This document shows, piece after piece, positions 9,831-19,534 of a stretch of 25,944 nucleotides of DNA. This DNA is from Gnetum montanum (taxonomy: Eukaryota; Streptophyta; Gnetopsida; Gnetales; Gnetaceae), in contig MNCI01014222.1 of the NCBI GenBank assembly GCA_015680685.1, positions 115,859 to 141,802 on the forward strand, written 5' to 3'. Made by a program: the position numbers and the translations under genes. The notes under the pieces are model-generated. The model was not told the origin of the DNA. It searched no databases and was given only the letters and a program-made list of their open reading frames with translations. Each line of letters starts with the position of its first letter. Within the stretch, counting starts at the first letter, position 1.

Positions 9831-10110
9831 AGTAGTGAGGTTATTTCAAGAGCTATCAATGAGTTTCTTTGGTAGTGAGGATAACCAAGACCTTGCCTTT
9901 GGAGATGCCTAGTTAAGATATACATTCTTTGGATTTTGTTGGATAATTTGTGATATTTTTGGACATTAAAATAATCTAAAGGATAATCCAATGTTAGTAG
10001 TGAGGTTATTCCAAGACTTGATGGTTCTTATTGGTAGGGAGGATAACCAAGACCTAGCCTTTGGATATTCCTAGATAAAATATACATTCTTTGGATTTTT
10101 GAATCTCTTT
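9831..10110. repeat. Tandem repeat, period 165 bp, two imperfect copies
   Basis: AGTAGTGAGGTTATT starts at 9831 and again at 9996. Both copies continue through GGATAACCAAGACC, GCCTTTGGA and ATATACATTCTTTGGATTT. The match fades into T-rich sequence around 10110. No coding content. Confidence 0.8.
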
Positions 10111-10622
10111 TTGGATTTCTTTTAGATTTTTTGACTTCTTTGGATTTTTGGATTTCTTTGAAAATTTTGGAAAATTTGTGGCAAACTTGAACTTGAAACA
10201 TTTTTTAATATTTTATTGGAGACCTTGTCTAGCCCATAGCTTGAAACTTTTTTTCCCAGAACCTTTATGCTCCATGAAGAGGGAAATATAATAACCTTTC
10301 TTATTTGAGGGGTTCTTACTCCTTTTGCATTTTGATGCATAGAGCTCAAAATAGGTAGGGAAACTTCAAAAGATAGATACGAAATGAAAGTTGGATCAAT
10401 TCTCTACAACATGGTCCTTCTAAACTTTAAAAATAATTTTTGTATATTTTGAATTTTTATAAAATAAAAGCCTTGTACACTTTTGGGTTATTTGAGGCAT
10501 GTACCTTTTTTTGTGAATACATAGTAAAATATGATAGATATAAATTTGTTGCTTGTGCCATTAGGATGATGAGATTGCAAGGAACATTTTTCATTTTGGC
10601 ATGTGCCCTATGTTTGGAAAAG
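10111..10622. other. T-rich non-coding stretch before LTR B
   Basis: Repeated TTTGGATTT / TTTCTTTGG words dominate up to about 10180. The remainder has short open frames with no recognisable product. There is no polypurine tract directly before 10623, consistent with LTR B being a 5' LTR rather than the 3' LTR of element A. Confidence 0.5.
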
Positions 10623-10633
10623 TGATGGACCAC

Positions 10634-10700
10634 GATATTGCATACGCGATATCACATACGCAATATCGTGCACGCAATATCACATCCACCACACGATATC
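10634..10700 (+). promoter_or_regulatory. U3 GATATC/GCAATATC iterons of LTR B
   Basis: Five words lie in 67 bp: GATATTGC (10634-10641, the reverse complement of GCAATATC), GATATC (10648-10653), GCAATATC (10660-10667), GCAATATC (10674-10681) and GATATC (10695-10700). The two GCAATATC words are 14 bp apart, as in LTR A. The cluster ends 18 bp before the TATA box. AATATC resembles the core of evening-element-type sites bound by plant MYB-related factors; that link is speculative. Confidence 0.65.
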
Positions 10701-10718
10701 ACGTCTTGCCTCATCTTT

Positions 10719-10726
10719 TATAAATA
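10719..10726 (+). promoter_or_regulatory. TATA box of LTR B
   Basis: TATAAATA is followed by AAGAGGTGG, about 96 bp inside the LTR. Confidence 0.75.
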
Positions 10727-11435
10727 AGAGGTGGCAACCTTGGTTTTGGGAGAATTAGATTTAGACCCCTAGCTAGATTCTTATAGTTTTTTCATTCCAA
10801 AGTTAGAATTATTTATGTGTGCAGTCATAGAGTGAATGGATCTTTATTCGAGAAATTTGTACTTGAGCACAATTTTGTGTACGGCAATAAAGATGAACTT
10901 TATTATAAACCTTGCAACATACAAATTAAGCTAATTAGTAATTAATGATTATTTAATGCTATCCTAGTTAATTAATATCTCTCTCAACCTTCAACCCCCT
11001 TAGTTAAATACACTCAATATGACCGCTTCGAGCATGTGTGTAGTGCTTGGTAACCCAATAACGATTAGCATTTGGTAATCCTAGCAGCGTTGCACTGGTT
11101 CAGGATGTGTACGGAAAGTGGGAATGGATACTGGTGTTAGGAAAATTTATAACTTAGTTAATGAATAGTTAATGTAAGTTAGCCACTTATTTCTCTCCCC
11201 CTCTCCCTTATTAGCAAAAGACATAAAAAATACAAAAGCTATAAAAATCATATACCTCAAGCTTACTTAACCATACAACTGTGACAATACAAGTAAGTTT
11301 GGGAAGACAACGATTGATTAACCTTGATTGTTCCATTAAAGTGCATAAGCACTTCATCCTTGGAGTTCGACTGGATCATGCGTGAAACGCTCATATTCGT
11401 ATGGTTGAGTGTAGGGGTACCTCGTCACTCATCAT

Positions 11436-11453
11436 TGGCACCATTGCTGGGGA
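11436..11453 (+). other. Primer-binding site of element B (tRNA-Asp type)
   Basis: TGGCACCATTGCTGGGGA lies one base after the LTR end. It differs from the usual plant tRNA-Asp PBS TGGCGCCGTTGCCGGGGA at exactly three places. Each is a CpG that has become CA or TG. Confidence 0.82.
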
Positions 11454-11578
11454 CTTAGTTGTTTGTGTGCTGCATAGAACATAGGAAATCATTCGTATCA
11501 TTGGAATGTTAGAATGAACCCTTAGGGTTAATCAAAGAAAGACAAGACAATAGTACATTGCACATTGAACAAAACAAG

Positions 11579-14121
11579 ATGTCTTCTTCTTTTCATAAGA
11601 GCACTTCACCACTTAGGACTAACACAAGAGGCAGTCGGTGACACAATACACATAACTAGGATCCACTAGTTTCACAACAATTTTGTGTGGTAGATACTCA
11701 TCCTAATGAGTATGTACCCAATTTCACCTTTATTCTCCACTAAAACAAACAACTACGTTGGAGAGACTTGGAGAGTAACATAGTGTTCCCTCCAGACTGA
11801 TCAGTTCCCAACATGCTCCTTCATGCTCTCACACGAATAGGCATGGCCCTTTTATATGAAAAATATGCTACACATGATCATGACTCAAGAGACTATCATC
11901 CCAAAAAAGCACAATGTCAAAGGGACTTGTGACAGGAGAGATACCATACATCTTTGAAGGGTAAATGGCCCCATGATGCTCTGCATGTTTTGAGCAAAAT
12001 TGAGGATGGTGAACCTACTTCAATAGGTTTCCCATGAAACAATGTTCCTCCTTCTAACATTTGTCAAGAGGTGATGTATCAGAATCTCCACTCCACTATT
12101 CAAAACCCTGGTTCTGATACCCACAAACACGAAGTGTTCAATGAAGGAACATGAACACACGATAAGGGTAGACATTTTGATCATGATCACGATCAAGGCC
12201 TAGACCACTGAAGAAAAGGTAGGAAACATCATCATGGTGATGGTTCTCTTTCTTTTTCACCTTCATCGTCATCTTCACCGTCTCCTTCAGTGTCCAAATG
12301 CAATCATAGGAAAACCAATTGTGAGGATAAGGAAAAAAGAAGTGAAAGTCATCGATGAGACAATCGAGAACGAGGACAAGGGCACTCTAAAGAATCAAGG
12401 CATAGAAGAAGGGTGAGTAGGGAACCACGTAGAAACCATAGACGCTATGAATGAGATGATTAGGAAGAACCCCTACTCGCAACTAGAAGCATGCAAGATA
12501 TAATGAAGGTTGTAAGAGTTCCAACAAGGCACCAAAAGGATAGTAGGATCAAGAGGTTAGACATGAACAACATCCCACAATTTGAAGGGGGATACAACGT
12601 TGATCCTCAAAATCATTTATAGGCATTCCATGATGCATGTTCCTTAAAAAATATAGAAAATGAATGGCAAAAACTAAAGTTATTCCCAAGGACACTAGTG
12701 AAAGAAGTTGAAAGCTGGTACCAGTCCTTAGAACCAGAATCCATTTGGAGGTGGAGTACAATGTTAGAACTCTTCAATAATAAGTACCAAATGTACTCCC
12801 GAGTGTCTAACCTACAGAGGAAAATCCAAGGATGGAAGCAAGGAAATCATGAACCCTTGGATGCTACCATGGGCCACTATTACACACTATTACATTGTTG
12901 CCTTGGCCATGGTTATTCATAGCAGGATCAACTAACCATCTTGTGGATGGACTTAGGCATGAAACAAGAAGAACCCTTGGGACATATGCCCAAGGAAGGT
13001 TATCAGAGCTTAAGTCTTATCAAATTAATAGACTATTAAAGCAAGCTGCGAAAGAAGAAGGTGAGCTACAGAAGAGAGAAAGTGAGGAAGAATACAACTA
13101 AGATCCTTACCCCTGAAAAAGGAGAGTGAGATTTTGTGAGGAGGAAGAAGAGTCACCACTCGAAGAGATGGTGAAGAGAAAAAATTTGCCTTTCCAAAAG
13201 TTAACATCAAAAGTATCGACAAAGGTAGACCAAATGTGGGACTCCTTAGATAGTAGGTTTGAAACTATTCTTAAAATTGTAGAGGAGTCTAGGGAGTGAG
13301 GTGGTAACCACGAAAAAAAGAAAAAGAGAGAAGTGGAAAATGCACATAACAAGGGTAAGGGCAAAATGGCCATCATAGAAGAGGTTGTGGATTCAAACAC
13401 GGATAGTGATAGTGAATGCGAGATATGCCAATACGACCATCCTAAGGGATTTTGCCCAGTGATATCGCATCTACAAGAGTTTGGGATGTATGTACTTAAT
13501 CCATGACTAAATAAACAACAAGCACCTCAACGATTACCTTATCCCCAGGGTAACCCAAGGCAGTTCCAGCAACCTTCAACATATTATCCAAGTGGAACTC
13601 CACCACAACCCGTTGAGCAACATCAACAGTGGAAATACCCACAGTCATGGGGGATGCCACCACCAAGGCAACAATACCCATACTAGCAACCTGACCCATA
13701 TGGCTACTACATGCAGCATCCAATCTCTCCATGTGACTTTGTTAATCACATTGCACCACAACATCACTACCAAGCCCATAAGTATTATATAAATCCTTCT
13801 CCTAAGGGAGATAACCCACAAATATACCATCTTTCAAATCCATCTGCAACTCTCACACCAATAGCTCCATTACAACCTAATCCAGTAATGCAAGGGAAAC
13901 TCCCTACTCAACTACAGCAATGTAATGCCACAAGGGCTGTAAATCCTCAACCCACTATTGGTTCTGACAATCATATGAGGAAAAGACCTTTCTTTAGAAC
14001 CGATAGTCCAACCAAGCCCTTACAACCACAAGCAGTTGAACCTTTGAACACCTCCCCATCAAATAATGCTTTAGAGCTCCCTTTGAAAAAACACCGAGCT
14101 CAACTCATACAGTTATGTTAA
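11579..14121 (+). pseudogene. gag of element B, many stops and one frameshift
   Basis: This is the capsid/nucleocapsid polyprotein. The ATG at 11579 follows a 125-base leader. One frame reads from here to about 12930 through more than ten stops. It includes a His/Asp/Ser-rich stretch (near 12170-12300) and the capsid-like domain at about 12560-12890 (IPQFEGGYNVDPQNHL, WQKLKLFPRTLVKEVESWY, MLELFNNKYQMYSRVS). An indel around 12930-12950 moves the frame (VDGLRHETRRTLGTYAQGRL, then a Glu/Lys-rich stretch). The zinc knuckle CEICQYDHPKGFC at 13417-13455 is intact. A Pro/Gln/Tyr-rich tail with QHPISP (13714-13731) runs to TAA/TAG-type stops and ends at 14121. Domain order matches gag A closely. Confidence 0.88.
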
Positions 14122-15662
14122 CACATGCCATTACTGACTGGATCAAGGTTGGCCACCTTCTCAAGAAATTCTCTGATCCTAGAAGCCCTCTAATCTATCT
14201 CCAAATTCGCTGGGAATGATCCATGCAAAGCTCTGCTAGATTTAGGCTCTGAAGTCAACTTAATATCGCAAGAAATGTACAAAGCCTAGAACCTGCCTCA
14301 ATTGAAGAAGAGAAATGTTTGCCATGATCTTTCCCTGGAAATATCTAAGGAGAAAACTTTTGGAAAGATCAAGAAGAAGAAGGTTCCATGCATTGCATAC
14401 AGTGATACAAGGTGCAATTGCATGCAAAGATCATGGGTTGTGCAAAGTTTAGCATTACCTACATGCAACTGGTGTGCACAAAACATTAATATACAAAAGT
14501 GCCTGTATGTAGCAACCACACAACAAGAAGACACCCAGTGGATGATAGCTGATTAAGAGAGAAACACACTAATGTGCATGGAACTAACTGAGAGAATAAC
14601 TTGCACTTACATTGAAAGCATAGATTCACTAGAGCAAGTCCGCTGCCAACTTCCAAGCTTTAACCTTGAAAACATCTACTAGGGGAAGTTGGAAAACTTG
14701 AAAAATTCAAACAATAGCCCCTAGAATTAAAACCATTACCCACCATTCTGGAATATATGATTATTGAAAATGGAAAATCGGTAATCATCAATGCAAGACT
14801 TGCTTCCAAACAAAAAGGAAGACTGCTAAAAGTAATAAACAACTAGTCAAAAGCCTTTGCCTGGTCATATCCTGAATTAACTGGAATAGATCCTAGGATA
14901 TGCCAGCATAGGATTTACTTTGACCCCTCCTTGAAACCTCAAAAACAACCACAGAGGCGATTGAACCCAAAATTGAAGCAAGTAGTAAAAGAAGAAATAG
15001 AACAGCTTCTTAAGGTTTGGTTCATATAGCTCATTCCTGATAGTAAAAGGGTTAGCCCTCTAGTAATCATGCCTAAAAAGGGAGGAAAATGGAGGGTGTG
15101 CATAGATTTTAGGTTTCTGAACATGGCAACATTTAAGGATCACTTTCCGTTGCCATTTGTTGACTATGTCTTAGACACCATAGTAGGGCATCGCTATTAC
15201 AGTTTTCTGGATGGCTATAGTGGATACAACCAAATATAGATAGTCCTAGAATACCAAACCAAGACAATGTTCACTAGTCCTTGGGAAGCATTTGTGTATA
15301 AAAAAATGTTGTTTGGCTTGTGTAATGCTCCTGCCATGTTTCAATGCCTAGTTCTAAGAATATTCCAACAACAGATAGGGAATGGAGTGGAAGCCTTTAT
15401 GACGACTTCTCAACCTATGGAATAAGTTTTGATCAAGCCTTGGACCGATTAGAGAAAGTGCTGAAAAGATGCGTAGAAACCAATCTAAGGCTCAACTAGC
15501 AGAAAATTCATTTAATGGCCAAGAAGGCATAGTACTTGGGCATAACATTTTACATGCAGAAATAGAGGTAGACCTAGATAAAATTAGGGTCATCCAAGAA
15601 ATCACCCATCAACCAAAAACTATCAAAAACATTTAGTCATTCCTTGGACACACTGGCTACTA
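14122..15662 (+). pseudogene. pol of element B: aspartic protease and reverse transcriptase, broken
   Basis: Pol follows gag in the same frame after its stop. The retropepsin-like protease shows ALLDLGSEVNLIS at about 14222-14260; Leu stands where Ser, Thr or Pro usually follows the catalytic Asp. The RT begins near 14720 (LELKPLPTILEYM) and shows ICQHRIYFDPS, PLVIMPKKGGKWRVCIDF, DHFPLPFVD, SFLDGYSGYNQ and MLFGLCNAPAMFQ, the expected gypsy RT order. At the FMDD catalytic box one base is missing (near 15401), throwing the frame off. Reading resumes in another frame (QALDRLEKVLKRCVETNL), shifts again near 15523, and ends with SFLGHTGYY. Stops are scattered throughout. RNase H is absent. The stretch 14300-14560 is open but I cannot match it to a named domain. 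Confidence 0.88.
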
Positions 15663-15667
15663 TATAG

Positions 15668-15830
15668 AATGGCCAATGCAGAAAATACCTCTGATAGGGG
15701 ATGACCTTGCTCACTATTTCAGATCTCCTCCTTCCAACTCAGTCATGGGGGAGACAAACACCTTTGCTAACCATTTGAGGTCCTCAGTTCCTTTTAGGTT
15801 TTTGTTTTACAAATTTCTTTAATTTTTCTT
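15668..15830 (+). pseudogene. Putative integrase C-terminal remnant of element B
   Basis: Directly after the RT motif GHTGYY, codons at 15668-15691 read NGQCRKYL. This resembles the conserved NGQ-x-K-x-Y motif near the C-terminus of gypsy integrases. One frame over, the sequence continues IGDDLAHYFRSPPSNSVMG and stays open to a TAA near 15822. If correct, a deletion has fused RT to the integrase tail, removing RNase H and most of integrase. The motif is short, so this call is tentative. Confidence 0.42.
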
Positions 15831-17578
15831 GTTCTTGTTTTGCACCATCATTTATACTTTCTTATTTATTCGTGTGATTGTTTTTTTTTTATTTTTTTGT
15901 TTTTTGTTTTTATTTTTGTTTTTGTTTTGTTAGATTCTTCACCTAATAAGTGCTCCTGATGGTGGTATGAACTGCATTCTATTGATTGCTAATGTTTGGT
16001 TTTTACCTTTGAGCTATAATTTTGATACTAAGGTATGGTTCTTTTGATATAATAGGCAATGATTCCATGTCATTCATGCATCCATGAATTTCTATGGTCT
16101 CTCTTGGCTTGGAACTGTATAGTCTCCTTCTTTAATAATAAAACTATTAATGAATTGCTAACTGGGCATTTCTCAAACTAAGGAAGGACTTAAGGACTGA
16201 AAAGGGTATGACTTCAAAGGGATTTGATGAATTTGTGTTGGCTATTCTCTTAGGTGCTTGGATGTTTTCTTCTTGAGTTTTCCTTACCATTCCAACATTG
16301 CTCCATTATCGAGAAGATAAGCCAATAAAAATAAGTCTTTTCATGGTGTGGTTCTCATGCAAAAAAAAAATAGTGAGAATTCAAAGCACACCCCTTAGAA
16401 AAAATAATCATCTAGGCTACAAGCACTAGTTATGGAACTAAACAGACATGTTCCCTCTAACTAAGGCCCTTTCTGACTTCCTACTTCTCCCTTTCTCGTT
16501 TTCCTCAGAATGGTGTTGACTCTTTAGCGGAAGCATTCTTGTTACTTCAAGTGGATGGATTGGCCAAGTGTATTAATGTGAAGTCACTGGATGTAGATTG
16601 TTTGAGGTTGGATTTGCAATGAGATCTACTTAGTCACATTAACCATAAGTACACAAGGGGCTGTACACCACCTTGTCCTTGGGACTCCATTCCATTCTCT
16701 TCTCCTCATCATTATTTCTCCATTTTCCACTTCATTGCTAGTTGTATCAATAGTCTATATTTTGGTTAATGCATTCTTTTCTCTTTGGTGAATTCTTGTG
16801 GTTAAATCTTTAACTCTTGTTTCCAAATGACATTTCTAGAGCCTATGGACTCTTTGAATGTGGTTTGTCAGGGCATAAAGGGCATGAGCCTACTTTGGGG
16901 AGTACCCACTGGCATTCCTATTTGGTGCATCAGTTAACTTATTTTCCTTAAATATTTTTGCAATCAACATTTTTTTTGTTTCATTCCCATCTCTGACATC
17001 CATTTTATCAGTGTTGTCGTTGTTTCTTTTTCTCCATCTTTCTTATTCCTTATCTTCTTCCATTCTACCACTACCGGAGGATTGCTCTTAGTCATGGGGG
17101 CCCTAGTCCAATTTTTTCAATTTTTCCTAACCCGTACACCTTGGGTAGTCACCAATGTTATATCTCTAGAATCTGTATTGTCCATATCACAACCCAGCCA
17201 ATGGACCTTACACTGAGGCAAGGTATCAACTGTATTATGATTTACTTATCCTTGCTCATATGTGACTGTGTTGTGTGTGCAGATGCCAATCATACAACAA
17301 TGGACTGGACCTGGAGGAAACACACAGGATGGACTGGTGCTAGAATAGTTGTGTAAGGAACAAGATTGATAGTGCAGCTATGGATGGACAATGGAAGGTG
17401 CAATTTTCACTTTGGCAGAAACACATCTTCTCCTTTTCTCTCTCTCTCTCTCTTCTCTCTCAATTGCCAAATAAGGCTAGATGTCAATTGTGTATAGTGT
17501 TAACTTTTGTAGTTATGAATACTAGCATTGCCATGTATTGTAATGTTGATCCATTCAGATGTCATCCCATTCACCATT
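15831..17578. other. T-rich non-coding 3' region of element B
   Basis: There is a run of T with TTTTTG units at 15880-15931 and a (TC)n microsatellite at 17437-17461. No convincing ORF is present on either strand, and there are many pyrimidine-rich tracts. Tat/Athila-like elements often carry a long non-coding or env-like stretch after integrase, which would fit. The beginning of the 3' LTR (TGATG, iterons, TATA) is not found here, so sequence is missing before 17580. Confidence 0.5.
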
Positions 17579-17579
17579 N
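17579..17579. other. Ambiguous base / probable assembly join
   Basis: A single N separates the 3' region of element B from a 3' LTR fragment that starts mid-LTR, at the position equivalent to about 11205. About 580 bp of LTR expected before this point are missing. Confidence 0.8.
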
Positions 17580-17812
17580 GTATTATTATTAGCAGAAGAC
17601 ATAAAAAATACAAAAGCTATAAAAATCATATACCTCAAGCTTACTTAACCATATAACCATGACAATACAAGTAAGTTTGGGAAGACAATGATTGATTAAC
17701 CCTAAGTGTTCTATTAAGGCGCATAAGCACTTGGTCCTTCGAGTTCAATCGAATCGTGCGTGAAATGCTCATATTCGTATGGTTGAGTGTAGGGGTACCT
17801 CGCCACTCATCA
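17580..17812 (+). repeat. 3' LTR fragment of element B (U5 end)
   Basis: It matches 11205-11434 over about 226 aligned bases without indels, and ends at the same CATCA. By eye I count about 21 differences, roughly 91% identity, with about 18 transitions to 3 transversions. Unrelated AT-rich sequence begins at 17813, which fixes the LTR's 3' boundary. Confidence 0.9.
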
Positions 17813-18309
17813 AAAAGTTTAATATTATTTATTTTATATTAATATTTTATGATTTAATTTAGTAAATTTTAAATGTGAATAACTTTATTTTTTAGATGTT
17901 TTTTTGAGATGCAACAAGTATCATTAGGATCATTATTTTGCATGCTATTTTATGATGCACCTAGTGGAATTTTTAGACAACTACCTTTTTGTTGTGCAAA
18001 AATCCAATATTTATTAAATGAATTTTATTTAAGTATAGATGTGAGTATTATAAAATTTTGTTGCACTATATTTTTCTTTAGTAATTATGCTTCTAAATAA
18101 TAATTTTTACTTACTTGGCTGCTTCCTTTTGATTTATTAAATCACGGTTAAATCCATATCCTTGGGGTTTCATAGCATCTCTATTAGTTATGTATAAGGT
18201 ATTTTATAGATAATTAATAAGGGTATTACATTTCCAAAATAAAATATCAACAAGAAGAAGACATGGATTGGAGAAAGCTAAAAATTCATAAGAAACTTGA
18301 CTAGAGCTC
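17813..18309. other. AT-rich flank, no recognisable gene
   Basis: A 63-codon frame (17909-18100) has no recognisable domain. Part of this stretch may belong to the decayed element whose pol fragment follows, but I see no protease motif. Confidence 0.45.
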
Positions 18310-18564
18310 CTAGAACTTAAAACATTACTTTATTTACTAGAGTATGTATTTATAAACAATGAAAATTTGGTGATTATTGACATTGATATTATTCATTAAT
18401 ATAAACATAAATTTGTTGAGGTAGCAAACAAATGGCTAATAGGTTTTGCATTGTCATATGATGAAATCACTAGAATAGATCCACACATTTGTCAACATCG
18501 AATTTATATAGATTCTATAGTCAAACCATGCTATCAACCTCAACAAATATTAATGAAGCATTAG
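18310..18564 (+). pseudogene. pol fragment E: N-terminal RT region, gypsy family
   Basis: Codons from 18310 align without gaps to the start of the RT in element B. LELKTLLYLLEYVFINN compares with LELKPLPTILEYMIIEN, and ITRIDPHICQHRIYIDS with LTGIDPRICQHRIYFDP. One internal TAA and a terminal TAG (18562-18564) break it. The copy is much more AT-rich than that in B. It ends next to an assembly join and lies about 200 bp before LTR C. It belongs either to a separate truncated element or to a tandem array. Confidence 0.75.
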
Positions 18565-18634
18565 TTGGCTCCATGGTAGATGCCTCAACGNTATTAATGA
18601 AGCATTAGTTGGCTCCATGGTAGATGCCTCAACG
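18548..18634. repeat. 43-bp exact repeat flanking an N (assembly join)
   Basis: Bases 18548-18590 and 18592-18634 are identical and are separated only by the N at 18591. This is what results when two contig ends that overlap by 43 bases are joined without merging. Confidence 0.85.
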
Positions 18635-18760
18635 CAAGTGCGTCAACACATGCTATCGCATCTATTGGCTACATTGATGCAATCATGTCGATGTAGATTC
18701 CTGGATACATGCTGTTGGATCTTTTTGAATTAAAAGGTTCCAATATTAGGGGTCTAGATG
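18635..18760. other. Short interval before LTR C
   Basis: No feature is visible. A TGTTGGATC near 18713 could be an alternative LTR start, but TGATGTC at 18761 agrees better with the other family members. Confidence 0.35.
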
Positions 18761-19533
18761 TGATGTCAGATATCCAATATCGGGGGATGTGTGCTAGCAT
18801 ATAAATATAGTGCTTAGACACAGTTTGGGCATAGTTTTGTCAATATAGTAGCCAAACTCTTACAGTTTTATTCTGTAGTCTTCGAGAACAGTCAGTGAGC
18901 ACCTATAGTGTGGATCTGAGTCAATTGTATGGTGTCTTATTTAAGCAGCAATGTACTTAGACACATTCCGTGAACAACAATAAGATCAAGATTGATTCTT
19001 ATTCATTGCAACACTTTGACTTAGATTAGATTTACTTTGACTTAGTTAATATTTACATTTCCATGCATATTAATGAGTTAGTGGAATGAGTGCAACTAGT
19101 TTTGAGCATAAACACATATTCTCTTGGTAACCCTAGTAGCATTATTGTTTAGTTCAGCTAGTAGCATAGTGCTTATTAATCCGAGTAGTGGATACATGGG
19201 TTTAGGAAGAATACAATAAGCTAGGAATAGACACTCATCATCCATAGGCTAGTTTAGATTTTACTTTTCATTGTTAATTAGATTAAATAATTACTTTCTC
19301 TATTAGCATTAGGAGTAGATTAGGGCTGAACAACATCAATTATCATATGTCTCACTTTGGACTAAACCATATGTGACAAATCTACCACTAGTCTAGGTGG
19401 AAAGATAGCGAACCATGATCAAGAGATAATGATCTAGATACGAAAACTTGTCCCATCCATGGAATTTGATAGAATTGTGCATGAATGCTTATGATTTGTA
19501 TGATTGGACATAGGGGTACCTCACTACTCATCA
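18761..19533 (+). repeat. LTR C (gypsy family), about 773 bp
   Basis: It begins TGATGTC and ends CTACTCATCA, with a PBS one base beyond. U3 has GATATC and CAATATC side by side (18769-18781) and TATAAATA (18800-18807). The poly(A) site region reads ACAACAATAAGATC, where the signal has become AATAAG. U5 shares GGTAACCCTAGTAG and ATAGGGGTACCTC with A and B. Confidence 0.8.
18769..18807 (+). promoter_or_regulatory. U3 iterons and TATA box of LTR C
   Basis: GATATC (18769-18774) abuts CAATATC (18775-18781), 19 bp before TATAAATA (18800-18807). Fewer words remain than in A or B. Confidence 0.55.
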
Positions 19534-19534
19534 T

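Larger units (their letters stand above)
10623..11434 (+). repeat. 5' LTR of element B, 812 bp
   Basis: It begins TGATGG and ends CATCA, giving a 5-bp terminal inverted repeat TGATG/CATCA. The right boundary is confirmed by the 3' LTR fragment, which stops at the same CATCA (17812) before unrelated sequence. It contains U3 iterons (10634-10700), TATAAATA (10719-10726), AATAAA (10886-10891) and a U5 with GTAGGGGTACCTCGTC. Confidence 0.88.
10623..17812 (+). mobile_element. Gypsy element B, nearly full frame but internally deleted, with 3' LTR fragment
   Basis: A Ty3/gypsy element of Tat/Athila-like character, in plus orientation. Order: 5' LTR, tRNA-Asp-type PBS, gag, aspartic protease, reverse transcriptase, then a deletion joining RT to an integrase-tail-like motif. 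A long non-coding T-rich 3' region follows, then the last 230 bp of the 3' LTR. RNase H and nearly all of integrase are missing. The start of the 3' LTR is absent at the N at 17579. No known target-site duplication can be proven, since the bases flanking 10623 and 17812 are not clearly repeated. Confidence 0.85.

Noticed and set aside
9831-10110. CRISPR-like array
   Set aside because: Only two imperfect 165-bp units with no short-repeat/unique-spacer pattern, in an evident plant sequence.
6604-11434. LTR A and LTR B as the two LTRs of one element
   Set aside because: They are far too diverged from each other, and B is followed by its own PBS and gag, so B is a 5' LTR; its true partner is the fragment ending at 17812.
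13025-13830. Several minus-strand open frames opposite gag B
   Set aside because: They arise from the low-stop composition of the Glu/Lys- and Pro/Gln-rich gag; the plus strand carries the zinc knuckle and homology.
14298-14534. Minus-strand frame with Cys-rich product
   Set aside because: Antisense to pol between protease and RT; no domain seen.
17380-17592. Open frame crossing the N at 17579
   Set aside because: It spans an assembly join and a TC microsatellite, so the translation has no meaning.
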